DNA from: Nostoc sp. PCC 7107
Lineage (GTDB): Bacteria; Cyanobacteriota; Cyanobacteriia; Cyanobacteriales; Nostocaceae
Reading direction: 5' to 3'
DNA length: 64,000 nt
NCBI RefSeq assembly: GCF_000316625.1
Contig: NC_019676.1
Coordinates: 1,599,001 to 1,663,000 of the forward strand
Shown here: positions 16,576 through 25,285 of the stretch, in pieces
Position numbering within the stretch: the first letter of the stretch is position 1
Layout: every line of letters starts with the position of its first letter
Program-made: the position numbers and the translations under genes
Notes under the pieces: generated by a model
The model's input: the letters and a program-made list of their open reading frames with translations, nothing else
The model's database searches: none
What the model was told of the DNA's origin: nothing

Positions 16576-17043
16576 ATGGATTTATCTCGTCTGGAATACA
16601 TTAAGAATATAAGTGACGATGGGAAAAAATGGGCTTATGAGTACTACAAAGTTAGCGGATACTACCACTTAAACTTTAAACAGGGTAAAGGAGTAGAGAA
16701 TCATGCCTTACACTTACCGAAAGGTGCATTAATAATCCTGTCTCAAAACCCATTCGATCAAGAGCGATACTTGACCCACGTAGTTGAACTGGTTAATGAA
16801 GGAAGCGAAGATAAACTCCAATGGAACGAATCAGATCAGTGGGGTATTTTTAGATGGGTGAAGGTTCATTGGGTAGCTGATTTTAATAACCCTAGTAATA
16901 TTCCCCTTGATAAAGAAGTAATGCAAGCAGATTGGGGTTACTACAATACACAAGCAAAGTTACTAACTAGTCCAAGCCTGATGTCTCGCTGGGAAAACAT
17001 AGAAAATTTGAGAACGCATTTACAAGCAGTTTTTGAAAAATAG
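16576..17043 (+). CDS. Hypothetical protein, possible PUA/EVE-like fold
   Basis: From the ATG at 16576 (ribosome-binding AGGAA just upstream) the product is 155 residues, MDLSRLEYIKNISDDGKKWA and onward. The frame extends to a TTG at 16561, which seems less likely. Visible pattern: ALHLPKGALIILSQNPFDQE, then a YLTHVVELVNEG strand, WGIFRWVKVHWVAD, and later DWGYYNTQAKLLTSPSL. This strand order and the VVE/WV alternation recall small PUA-like or EVE modules that read modified bases. The resemblance is weak and I do not claim it as homology. It sits in the accessory stretch between xisI and the MazEF-type pair, with its own 120-bp leader. Confidence 0.6.
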   Translation: MDLSRLEYIKNISDDGKKWAYEYYKVSGYYHLNFKQGKGVENHALHLPKGALIILSQNPFDQERYLTHVVELVNEGSEDKLQWNESDQWGIFRWVKVHWVADFNNPSNIPLDKEVMQADWGYYNTQAKLLTSPSLMSRWENIENLRTHLQAVFEK

Positions 17044-17139
17044 TTAAACAGAGGGATGTTTCAGTTGCTTGAGACATATTGCAATCAAGGTATAACTAGG
17101 GTATAAACCTTAATAGATGTGATTACTGTCAAAACTCCT

Positions 17140-17376
17140 ATGAAAACTGCTATTTCTCTACCAGATTCAGTTTTTGAAGAAGCAGAAGCACTTGCTACAC
17201 ATTTAGGAATATCACGCAGTGAACTTTATACGAAAGCATTGCAAGCGTATCTGCAAAAGTATAACCGTAATCAAATTCTGAGCAAGCTGAACCAAGTTTA
17301 TTCTCAAGAATCTGCTGAACTAGATCCAGTGTTGGCAAAGATGCAATTTATGTCTCTGCCACATGAGGATTGGTAA
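17140..17376 (+). CDS. MazE-like ribbon-helix-helix antitoxin
   Basis: Starting at the ATG at 17140, the 78-residue product is MKTAISLPDSVFEEAEALAT, then HLGISRSELYTKALQAYLQK and a divergent C-terminal tail ending FMSLPHEDW. The N-terminal half is a textbook ribbon-helix-helix domain for operator binding, and the tail should wrap the toxin. A GTG at 17119 would add seven residues. The stop TAA overlaps the toxin's ATG (TAATG), so translation is coupled. Confidence 0.85.
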   Translation: MKTAISLPDSVFEEAEALATHLGISRSELYTKALQAYLQKYNRNQILSKLNQVYSQESAELDPVLAKMQFMSLPHEDW

Positions 17377-17714
17377 TGTATCGAGGTGAAATTTGGTGGG
17401 CGAACCTACCTGAGCCAGTAGGTTCTGAGCCTGGGTATCGTCGTCCTGTTTTGATAATTCAAGATGATACGTTTAATCAAAGCCGCATCAGTACAGTCAT
17501 AGTTGCTGTTATTACTTCAAGTATTCAATTGGCAGAAGCCCCAGGCAATGTATTGTTATCGCGTGAAGTATCAGGCTTACCTAAAGATTCTGTGGTTAAC
17601 GTATCTCAACTTTTGACTATCGATAAAAGCTTTTTGGTTGAGCGAGTCGGAGCATTACCAGATTATTTGCAAGAGGAAGTAGATGAAGGGCTACGAATAA
17701 TTTTATACCTCTAG
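17376..17714 (+). CDS. MazF/PemK-family toxin endoribonuclease
   Basis: The 112-residue toxin begins MYRGEIWWANLPEPVGSEPG and continues with YRRPVLIIQDDTFNQSRIST, VIVAVITSSI, GLPKDSVVNVSQLLTIDKS and a terminal helix. These are the conserved blocks of MazF/PemK mRNA interferases; GEIWW..L and the RPVLI.Q strand are diagnostic. The ATG at 17376 overlaps the antitoxin stop, and GAGGAT lies seven bases upstream. An in-frame TTG at 17370 is unlikely to be the start. The pair looks complete and functional. Confidence 0.9.
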   Translation: MYRGEIWWANLPEPVGSEPGYRRPVLIIQDDTFNQSRISTVIVAVITSSIQLAEAPGNVLLSREVSGLPKDSVVNVSQLLTIDKSFLVERVGALPDYLQEEVDEGLRIILYL

Positions 17715-17751
17715 CAGCTCTAGCCATGAAACTGTAGTCTGAATTTTAATG

Positions 17752-17991
17752 TCAGGATGCCCAGCAAGTTTTCTCTGGAAATTCTCCTTGTTTCCAATAT
17801 TGCCAAACCTTTACAGATGCTCTTTGGAAAAATGCCTGTGAGTTTTGAGTTGGAGTTTCTTGAAGTTCTTTAATATCTCCACTAGATTTGTCTAGCCACA
17901 GCATTCCAAGATAATCTTCATCAGGACCGAACAGATAAGTAACGCCGCTTTGATCCTCCTGGTATTTTAAAATCAATACGTAAAAAGCCAT
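17752..17991 (-). CDS. Small hypothetical protein
   Basis: The 79-residue product begins MAFYVLILKYQEDQSGVTYL and continues FGPDEDYLGMLWLDKSSGD, ending GEFPEKTCWAS. It has no signal peptide or known motif. The pattern of a short beta-rich domain with conserved-looking aromatic residues (Y, W) and reasonable codon use suggests a real gene. It lies convergent to mazF and divergent from thrB. I do not recognise its family. Confidence 0.55.
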   Translation of the reverse strand: MAFYVLILKYQEDQSGVTYLFGPDEDYLGMLWLDKSSGDIKELQETPTQNSQAFFQRASVKVWQYWKQGEFPEKTCWAS

Positions 17992-18101
17992 AGTGGATAT
18001 ATACTTTATAAGTTTTATTGACTCTATTTGTACCTCAAATAATTAACAAATCAACCAGTTACATGGGATGCTGGTTGATTGGTTAGGTGAGTTATTTGCA
18101 G

Positions 18102-19016
18102 ATGTCTGTTATTTCTTCTGTCACGGTTAAGGTTCCCGCTACAACTGCTAATTTGGGGCCTGGTTTTGATTGCATCGGTGCAGCTTTGACGCTGTGTAAC
18201 CAGTTTAAGTTTACACGCCTAGATGAAGGTGGTTTAACTATTCATGTCACAGGTGCAGAAGCCCAACGAGTGCAAACTGATGAGAGTAATTTACTTTATC
18301 AGGCGTTTTTGAAGTTATATCAATATATAGATCAGACACCGCCGGCTGTGAAAATTGAGATTGGTTTGGGTGTTCCATTGGCGCGGGGTTTGGGTAGTTC
18401 AGCGACAGCCATTGTTGGCGGTTTGGTGGCGGCAAATCAACTTGCGAGTGAACCTCTATCTCAGGTGCAGGTGATGGAAATTGCGATCGCAATGGAAGGA
18501 CATCCTGATAATGTAGTTCCAGCATTAATCGGCGGATGTCGTCTAGCGGCTACTAGTGATACTGGTTGGGAAATTTGTGATGTACCTTGGCATGAGAATA
18601 TTGTTCCAGTCGTGGCGATTCCCAATTTTGAACTCTCCACCTCAGAAGCGCGGCGGGTTTTACCCACTGAATTTAGTCGGGCAGATGCAATTTTTAATAC
18701 TGCCCATTTAGGCTTATTGTTACGCGGCTTGGAAACTGGTAAGGGAGAATGGTTAAGGGCAGCTTTACAAGATAAGTTGCATCAGCCTTATCGTAAAGCT
18801 TTGATTCCTGGTTACGATGCTGTGAATGCTGCGGCGGTGGAGGCTGGTGCATTCGGTATGGTGATTAGTGGTGCGGGGCCGACATTGTTAGCTTTGGTGG
18901 ATGTGGCGCACTCCTCAGATGTAGAGTTGGCAATGGCTTCAGCCTGGAAAGATGCTGGTATTGAAGCCGAAGTGCGATCGCTTGCTTTAGACACCCAAGG
19001 CGCAACCCTTCTTTGA
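18102..19016 (+). CDS. thrB: Homoserine kinase
   Basis: ThrB phosphorylates L-homoserine with ATP in threonine synthesis. The 304-residue product shows GHMP-kinase motif 1 (VKVPATTANLGPGFDCIGAA), the ATP-binding motif 2 (PLARGLGSSATAIVGGLVAA at about residues 89-108) and motif 3 (GAFGMVISGAGPTLLALVD). Start ATG 18102 has AGGTGA 12 bp upstream; a GTG at 18087 also fits. The threonine synthase gene is not adjacent. thrS lies 2.6 kb upstream, separated by the toxin-antitoxin island. The stop codon is followed directly by a heptamer repeat. Confidence 0.95.
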   Translation: MSVISSVTVKVPATTANLGPGFDCIGAALTLCNQFKFTRLDEGGLTIHVTGAEAQRVQTDESNLLYQAFLKLYQYIDQTPPAVKIEIGLGVPLARGLGSSATAIVGGLVAANQLASEPLSQVQVMEIAIAMEGHPDNVVPALIGGCRLAATSDTGWEICDVPWHENIVPVVAIPNFELSTSEARRVLPTEFSRADAIFNTAHLGLLLRGLETGKGEWLRAALQDKLHQPYRKALIPGYDAVNAAAVEAGAFGMVISGAGPTLLALVDVAHSSDVELAMASAWKDAGIEAEVRSLALDTQGATLL

Positions 19017-19068
19017 AGAAGTCAAAAGTCAAAATAAAATTTCACACTTCACACTTCATACTTTTTAA
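19013..19068. repeat. Heptamer-family repeat between thrB and the next gene
   Basis: Directly after the thrB stop come GTCAAAA-type units, then TTTCACACTTCACACTTCAT followed by ACTTTTT. These are 7-bp steps of the ACACTTC/ATACTTT family also found at 5391-5418, 29480-29533 and 55455-55569. It ends two bases before the ATG of the next gene, so it also forms that gene's leader. Confidence 0.5.
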
Positions 19069-19069
19069 C

Positions 19070-19576
19070 ATGGATCAGATTCAATCGGAGATAGCAGAAC
19101 TCAAGTCTCACATTCAAGTTCTTCAGCAAGAACGCGCTGCGCTTAATAAAAATAATGCGATATCTGGCGATATTACTCCTTCGGCAATTGTTGAGGCTTA
19201 CCGCCGCCAAGCTAGAGAAAATGCTCAACTGTCAGTGGAACTCAAAGGTATAGATGATGCGATCGCAGCTTTGACAACTCAGATACATCACAAACAAGCC
19301 CAATTAACTCGTTGGCAACTTGAATCAAACGAACTTACCATACACCAGCAACTAGAAGAAGCGAAAAAAGTGGCGCAGGTTCACGCCGAACGTGTTAACG
19401 AACTAGCTGCGGAACTAACAAGCGAAATCCGCCAGTTGAAATCCTCAGCCGATTATCTCAGTCCTTTATATTGGCAGGTTTATTACAAACCTTTTATTAC
19501 CGGATTCAAGACTATTTCAGTTCCCTATGTCCGTTCTGATGGGGAAGTTTGGACAATTGTCAACCGCATCGTTTAG
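19070..19576 (+). CDS. Coiled-coil hypothetical protein
   Basis: Starting at the ATG at 19070 (MDQIQSEIAELKSHIQVLQQ), the 168-residue protein has a long coiled coil over about residues 1-125. It then has a compact C-terminal part (SADYLSPLYWQVYYKPFITG, then VRSDGEVWTIVNRIV). The C-terminal W/Y-rich block looks conserved. Upstream in-frame codons are repeat-derived and are not part of the protein. It lies 53 bp after thrB on the same strand and ends in a strong terminator. No function can be assigned. Confidence 0.6.
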   Translation: MDQIQSEIAELKSHIQVLQQERAALNKNNAISGDITPSAIVEAYRRQARENAQLSVELKGIDDAIAALTTQIHHKQAQLTRWQLESNELTIHQQLEEAKKVAQVHAERVNELAAELTSEIRQLKSSADYLSPLYWQVYYKPFITGFKTISVPYVRSDGEVWTIVNRIV

Positions 19577-19637
19577 AGGTTAACCCAAAATCTTCAGGGT
19601 AAAATCCCTGCTTAGACTACTTTTAGTTAAGAACTGT

Positions 19638-19663
19638 AACGGTGGCTGATGCCGCCGTTTTTG
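19638..19663 (+). terminator. Intrinsic terminator
   Basis: AACGGTGGC (19638-19646) and GCCGCCGTT (19651-19659) form a 9-bp stem with one wobble pair and a TGAT loop, followed by a T-run. It closes the thrB/coiled-coil transcript ahead of ndhD. Confidence 0.8.
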
Positions 19664-19876
19664 TTGACGTTACAAAAATTTATACATAGAATGGACTTGC
19701 CATGAAATTGGATAAGTATTTATTCCTGTTTATGGTCAAAATCACAGAATTAATGAGTATAGATACTCATCAATAACCAAAATTTAATTTTCTGGAGATA
19801 AATAACGTTTACAAAAGTAACGATTCCTTAATATAATGTAATTAAAAGCGAAAACAAAAAACGATTGTCAGAAGTG

Positions 19877-21490
19877 ATGAATGCTATGGAATTTCCTTGG
19901 CTAACTGCCATAATTGCTTTGCCCTTGGTGGCTGCCTTAGCCATCCCCATAATTCCGGATAAAGAAGGAAAAACAGTCCGCTGGTATGGTTTAGGAGTTG
20001 CGATCGCGGATTTTGCCTTAATGATTTATGCTTTCTGGCATAACTATGATTTTCAAAGCTCAACTTACCAATTTGTCGAAAAATACTCTTGGGTTCCACA
20101 AATCGGTTTAAATTGGTCTGTAGCAGTTGATGGCTTATCGATGCCCCTCATCTTGTTAACAGGCTTAATCAACACACTAGCAGTCTTCGCGGCTTGGAAA
20201 GTAACCAACAAGCCGCGATTGTTTTATGGGTTGATGTTGGTAATGTATAGCGCCCAGTTGGGTGTGTTTCTTGCCCAAGACTTGCTCTTGTTCTTCCTCA
20301 TGTGGGAAATCGAGCTAGTTCCCGTTTACTTGCTAATTTCCATCTGGGGTGGTGCAAAACGTCGTTACGCTGCTACCAAGTTTATTCTTTATACTGCTGC
20401 TGCTTCCATATTTATTCTTGTAGCTGGTTTTGCGATGGCATTCTATGGAGATACCGTCACCTTCGACATGGCATCTCTAGGAATGAAACAATATCCTAAA
20501 GCCTTGGAATTATTAGTCTACGCTGGTTTATTGATTGCCTTCGGTGTGAAGTTGCCAATCTTCCCCTTGCACACCTGGCTACCCGATGCTCATGGTGAAG
20601 CATCTGCACCTGGTTCCATGATTTTGGCTGGTGTGTTGTTGAAGATGGGTGGTTATGCCTTAATTCGCTTCAACATTGAAATGTTGCCTAATGCTCATGT
20701 TTACTTCGCTCCAGTTTTAGCAATCTTAGGTGTAGTCAATATTGTCTACGGTGCTTGTTGCGCCTTTGCTCAAACCAACCTCAAACGCCGCTTGGCTTAC
20801 TCTTCAATTGCTCACATGGGGTTTGTGCTGATTGGGTTGGCTTCTTACACAGAAATTGGTATCAGTGGAGCCATGTTACAGATGGTTTCCCACGGTTTGA
20901 TTGCTGCTAGTTTATTCTTCCTGTCTGGTGTAACTTACGAACGTACCCACACCTTGATGATGGATAAAATGGGCGGCATTGGTAAAGTCATGCCTAGAAC
21001 CTTCGCGCTGTATACTGCTGGTGCAATGGCTTCTCTCGCTTTACCTGGAATGAGTGGCTTTGTCGGCGAATTGATGGTATTCCTCGGTATCGCTACCAGT
21101 GATGTTTACAGTTCCAGCTTCAAGATTGTAGTTGTGCTACTTTCCGCAGTCGGTGTGATTTTGACACCAATTTACTTACTGTCCATGCTGCGCCAAGTGT
21201 TCTACGGTAAGCAAAGTGAAGAATTACATCTAGATGCTGTAGTGGCTGATGTTAAGCCTCGTGAATTGTTCATTACTGCTTGTCTGCTACTTCCCATCAT
21301 CGGTATTGGTTTTTATCCCAAACTAGTAACGCAGACTTATGATGTAAAAACAGTAGAAGTAGCTACTCACGCGCGTCAAGTGCTACCAGTTGTGGCTCGT
21401 CAACAGCCAACAAGTCTTTACTCCCAAATTTTTACAGCGCCAACCTTGGCTAATGCTACAGTTGAAAATTTAGTTAATATTTCAAAGTAA
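19877..21490 (+). CDS. ndhD: NDH-1 subunit 4 (NdhD)
   Basis: NdhD is one of the large proton-pumping membrane subunits of the cyanobacterial NDH-1 complex used in respiration and cyclic electron flow. The product of about 537 residues has some 14 membrane helices. Family blocks visible include [40 protein letters not shown] (with the key Glu), [56 protein letters not shown] and [16 protein letters not shown]. The start is taken as the ATG at 19877; ATG 19886 is possible, and the TTG at 19865 is unlikely. No ndhF is next to it, so whether it is the respiratory ndhD1 or a CO2-uptake form needs alignment. A hairpin follows the stop. Confidence 0.95.
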   Translation: MNAMEFPWLTAIIALPLVAALAIPIIPDKEGKTVRWYGLGVAIADFALMIYAFWHNYDFQSSTYQFVEKYSWVPQIGLNWSVAVDGLSMPLILLTGLINTLAVFAAWKVTNKPRLFYGLMLVMYSAQLGVFLAQDLLLFFLMWEIELVPVYLLISIWGGAKRRYAATKFILYTAAASIFILVAGFAMAFYGDTVTFDMASLGMKQYPKALELLVYAGLLIAFGVKLPIFPLHTWLPDAHGEASAPGSMILAGVLLKMGGYALIRFNIEMLPNAHVYFAPVLAILGVVNIVYGACCAFAQTNLKRRLAYSSIAHMGFVLIGLASYTEIGISGAMLQMVSHGLIAASLFFLSGVTYERTHTLMMDKMGGIGKVMPRTFALYTAGAMASLALPGMSGFVGELMVFLGIATSDVYSSSFKIVVVLLSAVGVILTPIYLLSMLRQVFYGKQSEELHLDAVVADVKPRELFITACLLLPIIGIGFYPKLVTQTYDVKTVEVATHARQVLPVVARQQPTSLYSQIFTAPTLANATVENLVNISK

Positions 21491-21543
21491 GATTACATCC
21501 TCATCAGGGTGCTAAAAATAAATTCTAATTAGAGGGGAATATG

Positions 21544-21565
21544 GGGGTGATTATCAAATCACCCC
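21544..21565 (+). terminator. Hairpin after ndhD
   Basis: GGGGTGAT (21544-21551) and ATCACCCC (21558-21565) form a perfect 8-bp stem with a 6-nt loop, followed by TTAAATTTT. It is a probable terminator for ndhD. Confidence 0.75.
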
Positions 21566-21594
21566 TTAAATTTTGGCGAAAAAGACTCTGCAAT

Positions 21595-21685
21595 AGGACT
21601 TACGCAAAACACCTCTCAAACTCTCATTTCTCCGTGACCTCTGCGTCTCTGTGGTTCGATTTTCCGTAGCCTGTGCGTAAGTCCT
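21595..21685. repeat. 91-bp element with 12-bp terminal inverted repeats
   Basis: AGGACTTACGCA (21595-21606) is exactly complementary to TGCGTAAGTCCT (21674-21685). The interior includes CCTCTGCGTCTCTGTGGTTC, a sequence that recurs in inverted orientation at the 3' end of pncB (54033-54068). No ORF lies inside. It has the form of a small non-autonomous (MITE-like) or foldback repeat. Confidence 0.7.
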
Positions 21686-21709
21686 GTGCAATTCTCTGCG
21701 TCAAAAAAT

Positions 21710-22090
21710 TTAGAACTTTAAATTCCCAGCAGCAATAGCTAAAGCAGCCCAACCAGCTATAAAGGCGACACCACCTAATGGAGTAATTGCGCCTAAATAT
21801 TTAATACCAGTTAAGCTCAAGGCGTATAAACTGCCTGAGAAAATAGCAATGCCAATAATAAATAGCCATCCACTAGCAATTAAAGTAGTTGGAGGTGATT
21901 CGAGGCGACTGATGAGGAGAGCAACTACTAAAAGTGCTAGAGCATGATACATTTGGTAGCGAGCGCCAGTTTCAAAGATTAACAGCGATCGCTCACTAAT
22001 ATGCTCTCGCAAAGCATGGGAAGCAAAAGCCCCAGCCGCAACTGACAAACCGCCGAAAACGGCAGCTACACTCAAAAAAATCTGCGTCAT
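21710..22090 (-). CDS. DUF423 family small membrane protein
   Basis: The 126-residue protein has four predicted membrane helices. It shows the DUF423 pattern: MTQIFLSVAAVFGGLSVAAG with AFASHALREHI, then GARYQMYHALALLVVALL, GWLFIIGIAIFSGSLYALSL and ITPLGGVAFIAGWAALAIAA. The family (YgdD-like) is widespread in bacteria, and its role is unknown. It lies 21 bp downstream of another membrane protein on the same strand and may be co-transcribed with it. Confidence 0.88.
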   Translation of the reverse strand: MTQIFLSVAAVFGGLSVAAGAFASHALREHISERSLLIFETGARYQMYHALALLVVALLISRLESPPTTLIASGWLFIIGIAIFSGSLYALSLTGIKYLGAITPLGGVAFIAGWAALAIAAGNLKF

Positions 22091-22111
22091 GAGACTTATT
22101 TATCAACAGAT

Positions 22112-22600
22112 TTAGACATCAAAATGATATGATACAGCCCCTTCTTCATTGACTTTAAAATTTGCATTGAATTCTTTAGCTTTTTCGTCTAAAAATTCTC
22201 GCGCAGTAGAAGCTGGTAGTTGTGACTGAATTGCAAAGCCTAAGACAGTAACTCTCCCATGATTTTCTTGTAACATTTGATAGAAAATTGATTGTAAGCG
22301 ATCGCTCACTTGTTGCTGAAGTACTTTTTGTTCACTCTTACTGCGACGGTATAAAGATAAACTTAACCAACCACCCAAAATCATTGTCGGTACACCAAAA
22401 ATAAAACTTTGGCTGGCGGTAGTATCCAGCATATAAAGAGCTTCTTTATTCACAAAATCCTTGCCGGAATCTGCATCATCCCCTGATGGAATTGGCTTGA
22501 GCATAGTATTTCTCTCACTTACCGCAGAGACAGATAGTGTCAAAAACATGAATCCGAGTGTCAGTAGCCAACCCGCAGCCAATTTTTCAGCAGTCTTCAT
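22112..22600 (-). CDS. Hypothetical protein with two membrane helices
   Basis: The 162-residue product starts MKTAEKLAAGWLLTLGFMFL (helix 1, about residues 7-27). It has a second hydrophobic helix around residues 63-82 (QSFIFGVPTMILGGWLSLSL). A cytoplasmic C-terminal part follows, VLQQQVSDRLQSIFYQMLQE, then HGRVTVLGFAIQSQLPASTA and a final strand. The C-terminal part looks like a small helix-turn-helix-type or regulatory domain (QSQLPASTAREFLDEKAKEF). I do not know the family. It appears to be transcribed with the DUF423 gene. Confidence 0.65.
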   Translation of the reverse strand: MKTAEKLAAGWLLTLGFMFLTLSVSAVSERNTMLKPIPSGDDADSGKDFVNKEALYMLDTTASQSFIFGVPTMILGGWLSLSLYRRSKSEQKVLQQQVSDRLQSIFYQMLQENHGRVTVLGFAIQSQLPASTAREFLDEKAKEFNANFKVNEEGAVSYHFDV

Positions 22601-22689
22601 AACTCGATTTTAAATTGAGACTTTGCTTGTGATTTTAACCCCACTTTCATCAACGTTCCAGTTTATCAAGACTTACACACACAAATTGT

Positions 22690-22765
22690 CTGTTGAGACT
22701 GGGTGTAGGGGTATAAGGGTGTAAGGGTTTTGAATACCTACACCGTTCTCGAAACCCTTACTTTT
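22690..22765. repeat. GGGTGTA-type degenerate heptamer array
   Basis: GGTGTAGGGGTATAAGGGTG followed by TAAGGGTTT repeats a GGGTGTA/GGGTATA-like unit, and complementary ACCCTTAC-type sequence follows near 22748-22762. Similar arrays occur near 28700-28755, 30305-30390 and 33975-34015. Together they form a second heptamer family separate from the ATACTTC one. Confidence 0.45.
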
Positions 22766-22793
22766 GCATTTATTTGCGTAAGTTCTAAACAGA

Positions 22794-23423
22794 TTAAACT
22801 TGCAAGCGATCGCGTAAAATTTCTTGAATTAAACTATGTACAGTTTCTTTGCTTAAACTACCATCTACTCGCACAATGCGGGATGGGTGCGCCGCAGCTA
22901 ACTGGCTATATCCTTGTTGAACACGGCGATGAAAGGTGATGGCTTCTTGCTCAATGCGGTCTAAACCTACGGCTTCTCCATGTTTGCGGCTAAGTCCCAC
23001 CTCAACATCCACATCTAACCAAATAGTCAAATCACTTGTTAAGCCAGATGTCGCAATATAGTTGAGTTGTTCAATTAAACTCATATTCAAACCCCGACCG
23101 TAACCTTGATAGGCAACAGTAGAATCAGTGTAGCGATCGCATAATATATATCTTCCTACTGCTAAATTGGGCTTGAGTTCTTGTTCAACGTGTTGGGCGC
23201 GGTCAGCCGCATATAATAACAGTTCAGTTACATCTGCAACTGGTTTATCTTCCGATTTTTCCAGCAATAAGCGCCGCAAATGCGAACCTAACTCTGTTCC
23301 TCCTGGTTCACGAGTGACCACTACCGAAATACCCAAACTTTCTAACCACTGACCACAAAGCTGCATTTGTGTTGTTTTGCCGCAGCCTTCTACCCCTTCA
23401 AATACAATTAATTTGCCACTCAT
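22794..23423 (-). CDS. tmk: Thymidylate kinase
   Basis: Tmk phosphorylates dTMP to dTDP. The 209-residue product has the usual length and motifs: P-loop FEGVEGCGKTTQMQL at residues 8-22, then VVVTREPGGTELGSHLRRLL, ELLLYAADRAQHVEQ, the LID/DRY block CDRYTDSTVAYQGYGRGL, and LTIWLDVDVEVGLSRK. It stands alone, followed downstream by a heptamer repeat. Confidence 0.95.
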   Translation of the reverse strand: MSGKLIVFEGVEGCGKTTQMQLCGQWLESLGISVVVTREPGGTELGSHLRRLLLEKSEDKPVADVTELLLYAADRAQHVEQELKPNLAVGRYILCDRYTDSTVAYQGYGRGLNMSLIEQLNYIATSGLTSDLTIWLDVDVEVGLSRKHGEAVGLDRIEQEAITFHRRVQQGYSQLAAAHPSRIVRVDGSLSKETVHSLIQEILRDRLQV

Positions 23424-23555
23424 GCTGGTTTACTTCTGTCCTTTGTCCTGTGTCACTGGTAAGATTTAATTACGCATTTGTATTAGTTATTTTGGCAAGT
23501 TTTGGACAACAGTCATAAAAAGAGCAGGATCATTCAACCTCTGAGACAGAACTAA

Positions 23556-23726
23556 TCAATCTTGAATTGCGATCGCAGTATTTTCTCCTTTATATTTGAC
23601 TAGTTCTTCATCCATACCATCTTCAATGAAAATGGTGGCGATCGCATCAATCCTGGCATGAAACAACGCTTCAGATTTATTGTGCAACTCATCACACACT
23701 GAATCTAGTAAAAAATTGCCAATCAA
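23556..23726 (-). CDS. Possible small gene or gene fragment
   Basis: An open frame on the minus strand from a TTG at 23726 to TGA at 23556-23558 gives about 56 residues (LIGNFLLDSVCDELHNKSEA, then LFHARIDAIATIFIEDGMDE and ELVKYKGENTAIAIQD). Amino-acid use is protein-like, with acidic helices and few rare residues. No ribosome-binding site or ATG is present at the start, and the frame runs only about 20 codons further back. Two HIP1 sites lie in it. It could be the tail of a decayed gene. I do not recognise it. Confidence 0.3.
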   Translation of the reverse strand: MIGNFLLDSVCDELHNKSEALFHARIDAIATIFIEDGMDEELVKYKGENTAIAIQD

Positions 23727-23773
23727 AAGGGTTCCTGTCCACTCTCATAAAGTTCACCTAGGAGTGCATTATT

Positions 23774-24382
23774 ATGCCACGCAAGTTTGGAGAAATTGCT
23801 TTTACGCCTGAAGTTCAAGCCGCGCAGCTACAACGAGGTTCGCGGCAAACCTATGAACGCTATATTGCTAATGGCCCTGCTAACGATTCAATTACTCCAC
23901 AAATTGCGGAATTTATTGCTTGTCTTGATGGATTTTATTTGGGAACAGTCAATTCTCATGGCTATCCTTACATTCAGTTTCGCGGTGGAACACCAGGCTT
24001 TCTCAGAGTACTGAATGAAAAAACCTTGGGTTTTGCCGACTTTTCGGGAAATGTGCAGTACATCACAGTGGGTAATTTATCAGGAGAAGCAAAAGCATTT
24101 CTGTTTTTGATGGATTACCGTCACCGCAAACGCCTTAAAGTTTGGGGAACAGCCGAATATATTGAAGGTGATACAGCTTTAATTGAACAACTGCGTATCC
24201 CTGGCTACCCAGCAGAAATTGAACGAGCGATTTTGTTTCATGTTGAGGCTGTCAGTGAAAATTGTCCTCAACACATTCCCATTCGCTATTCAGTGAATGA
24301 GGTTGAAGCTATAATGGCTCCTTTACAAGCGAGAATTACGGAGTTGGAGAAATTGTTAAGCGATCGCAATAAAAGCAGATAA
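23774..24382 (+). CDS. Pyridoxamine 5'-phosphate oxidase family protein
   Basis: The 202-residue protein has a split-barrel flavin-binding fold: ACLDGFYLGTVNSHGYPYIQ, then FRGGTPGFLRVLNEKTLGFA, YITVGNLSGEAKAFLFLMDY and RHRKRLKVWGTAEYIEG. This is the PNPOx-like family that binds FMN or F420 and reduces small molecules. True pyridoxine-phosphate oxidases have a different C-terminal end, so the substrate is unknown. The C-terminus carries a short coiled coil (LQARITELEKLLSDR). A TAGGAGT ribosome site precedes the ATG. Confidence 0.85.
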   Translation: MPRKFGEIAFTPEVQAAQLQRGSRQTYERYIANGPANDSITPQIAEFIACLDGFYLGTVNSHGYPYIQFRGGTPGFLRVLNEKTLGFADFSGNVQYITVGNLSGEAKAFLFLMDYRHRKRLKVWGTAEYIEGDTALIEQLRIPGYPAEIERAILFHVEAVSENCPQHIPIRYSVNEVEAIMAPLQARITELEKLLSDRNKSR

Positions 24383-24390
24383 ACGCCATT

Positions 24391-25215
24391 TTAATTTTTT
24401 TTGCCAATGTGAAAAGCCGAGATATATGAAAGTTGCAGACTTCCACCAAAGTCATTATTTATTCGTTGACTTAATTCAGCAAATAAGATTTTTTTGGTGT
24501 CTGCATCTAATTGTATATATGGTGAATAGGTATTGAGCAGCGTTAAATATTCATCGGTACTATAAACTACTTCAGAAGTAACTTGACCAAATTTTATATC
24601 TTTAAATTTTCCCGAATCAATAAATATACTCCCGAATCCCTTGAATATTTCTTGTTGAGCTTGCCAACTTTCATAACGGTCAAGAGATGGAGCGTGTTTT
24701 TGATAAACTTCAGACAATCTTTGGTAAACTTCATAACTAGGTTGTAATTCTTTATTCCAGAATAAAAGTAAATGACCATTATCTTTTAAAGCACTTGCAG
24801 CCTTGGGATATCCTATTTCTGCTGGTATCCAGTGAAAGGAACTTGCAGCTAAAACAGCATCAAACTGCTCAGATTGTAAAGCCCATTCTTCAAAAGATAT
24901 ATTTTGAATCTCCACATTTGGATAAGATTGACAATTTTGTTTAGCCAACTCAAAAAAATCTGGATTTGGTTCTAGACAGAGTATGGAATAACCTAATTGA
25001 GCAAATGAAGTTGTTGCTGTTCCAGGGCCACAGCCCACTTCTAAAATTTTGACATCTGGAGATAATTGAGCAGCTTTAATAACTTGCTCAATAAAATTTT
25101 GTGGATAGCGAGGTCTGGTTTTGTTATAAGCTTCTGCTGCTGGAGAATACCAGTTTTTTCGTATTTCCAGGTCTTTGTTAGCGAAATTGGCTATAGTTTG
25201 TTTAAAGTTTTCCAT
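24391..25215 (-). CDS. Class I SAM-dependent methyltransferase
   Basis: The 274-residue protein has motif I VKILEVGCGPGTATTSFAQL, motif II ILCLEPNPDFFELAKQ and the motif IV stretch FDAVLAASSFHWIPAEIGYP. These are typical of the UbiE/methyltransferase-11 group. The first segment includes EAYNKTRPRYPQNFIEQVI, which is common in small-molecule methyltransferases of this clade. The start is ATG 25215, preceded by a GGGGGG run; the TTG at 25227 is unlikely. The substrate is not predictable. A separate alpha/beta-hydrolase gene lies upstream on the same strand, 71 bp away. Confidence 0.88.
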   Translation of the reverse strand: MENFKQTIANFANKDLEIRKNWYSPAAEAYNKTRPRYPQNFIEQVIKAAQLSPDVKILEVGCGPGTATTSFAQLGYSILCLEPNPDFFELAKQNCQSYPNVEIQNISFEEWALQSEQFDAVLAASSFHWIPAEIGYPKAASALKDNGHLLLFWNKELQPSYEVYQRLSEVYQKHAPSLDRYESWQAQQEIFKGFGSIFIDSGKFKDIKFGQVTSEVVYSTDEYLTLLNTYSPYIQLDADTKKILFAELSQRINNDFGGSLQLSYISAFHIGKKN

Positions 25216-25285
25216 AGTTCCCCCCAATAGTAATAATACAATCAGTAATTTAAATTATTCAGTATAGAATAATCAATTCAACTAA

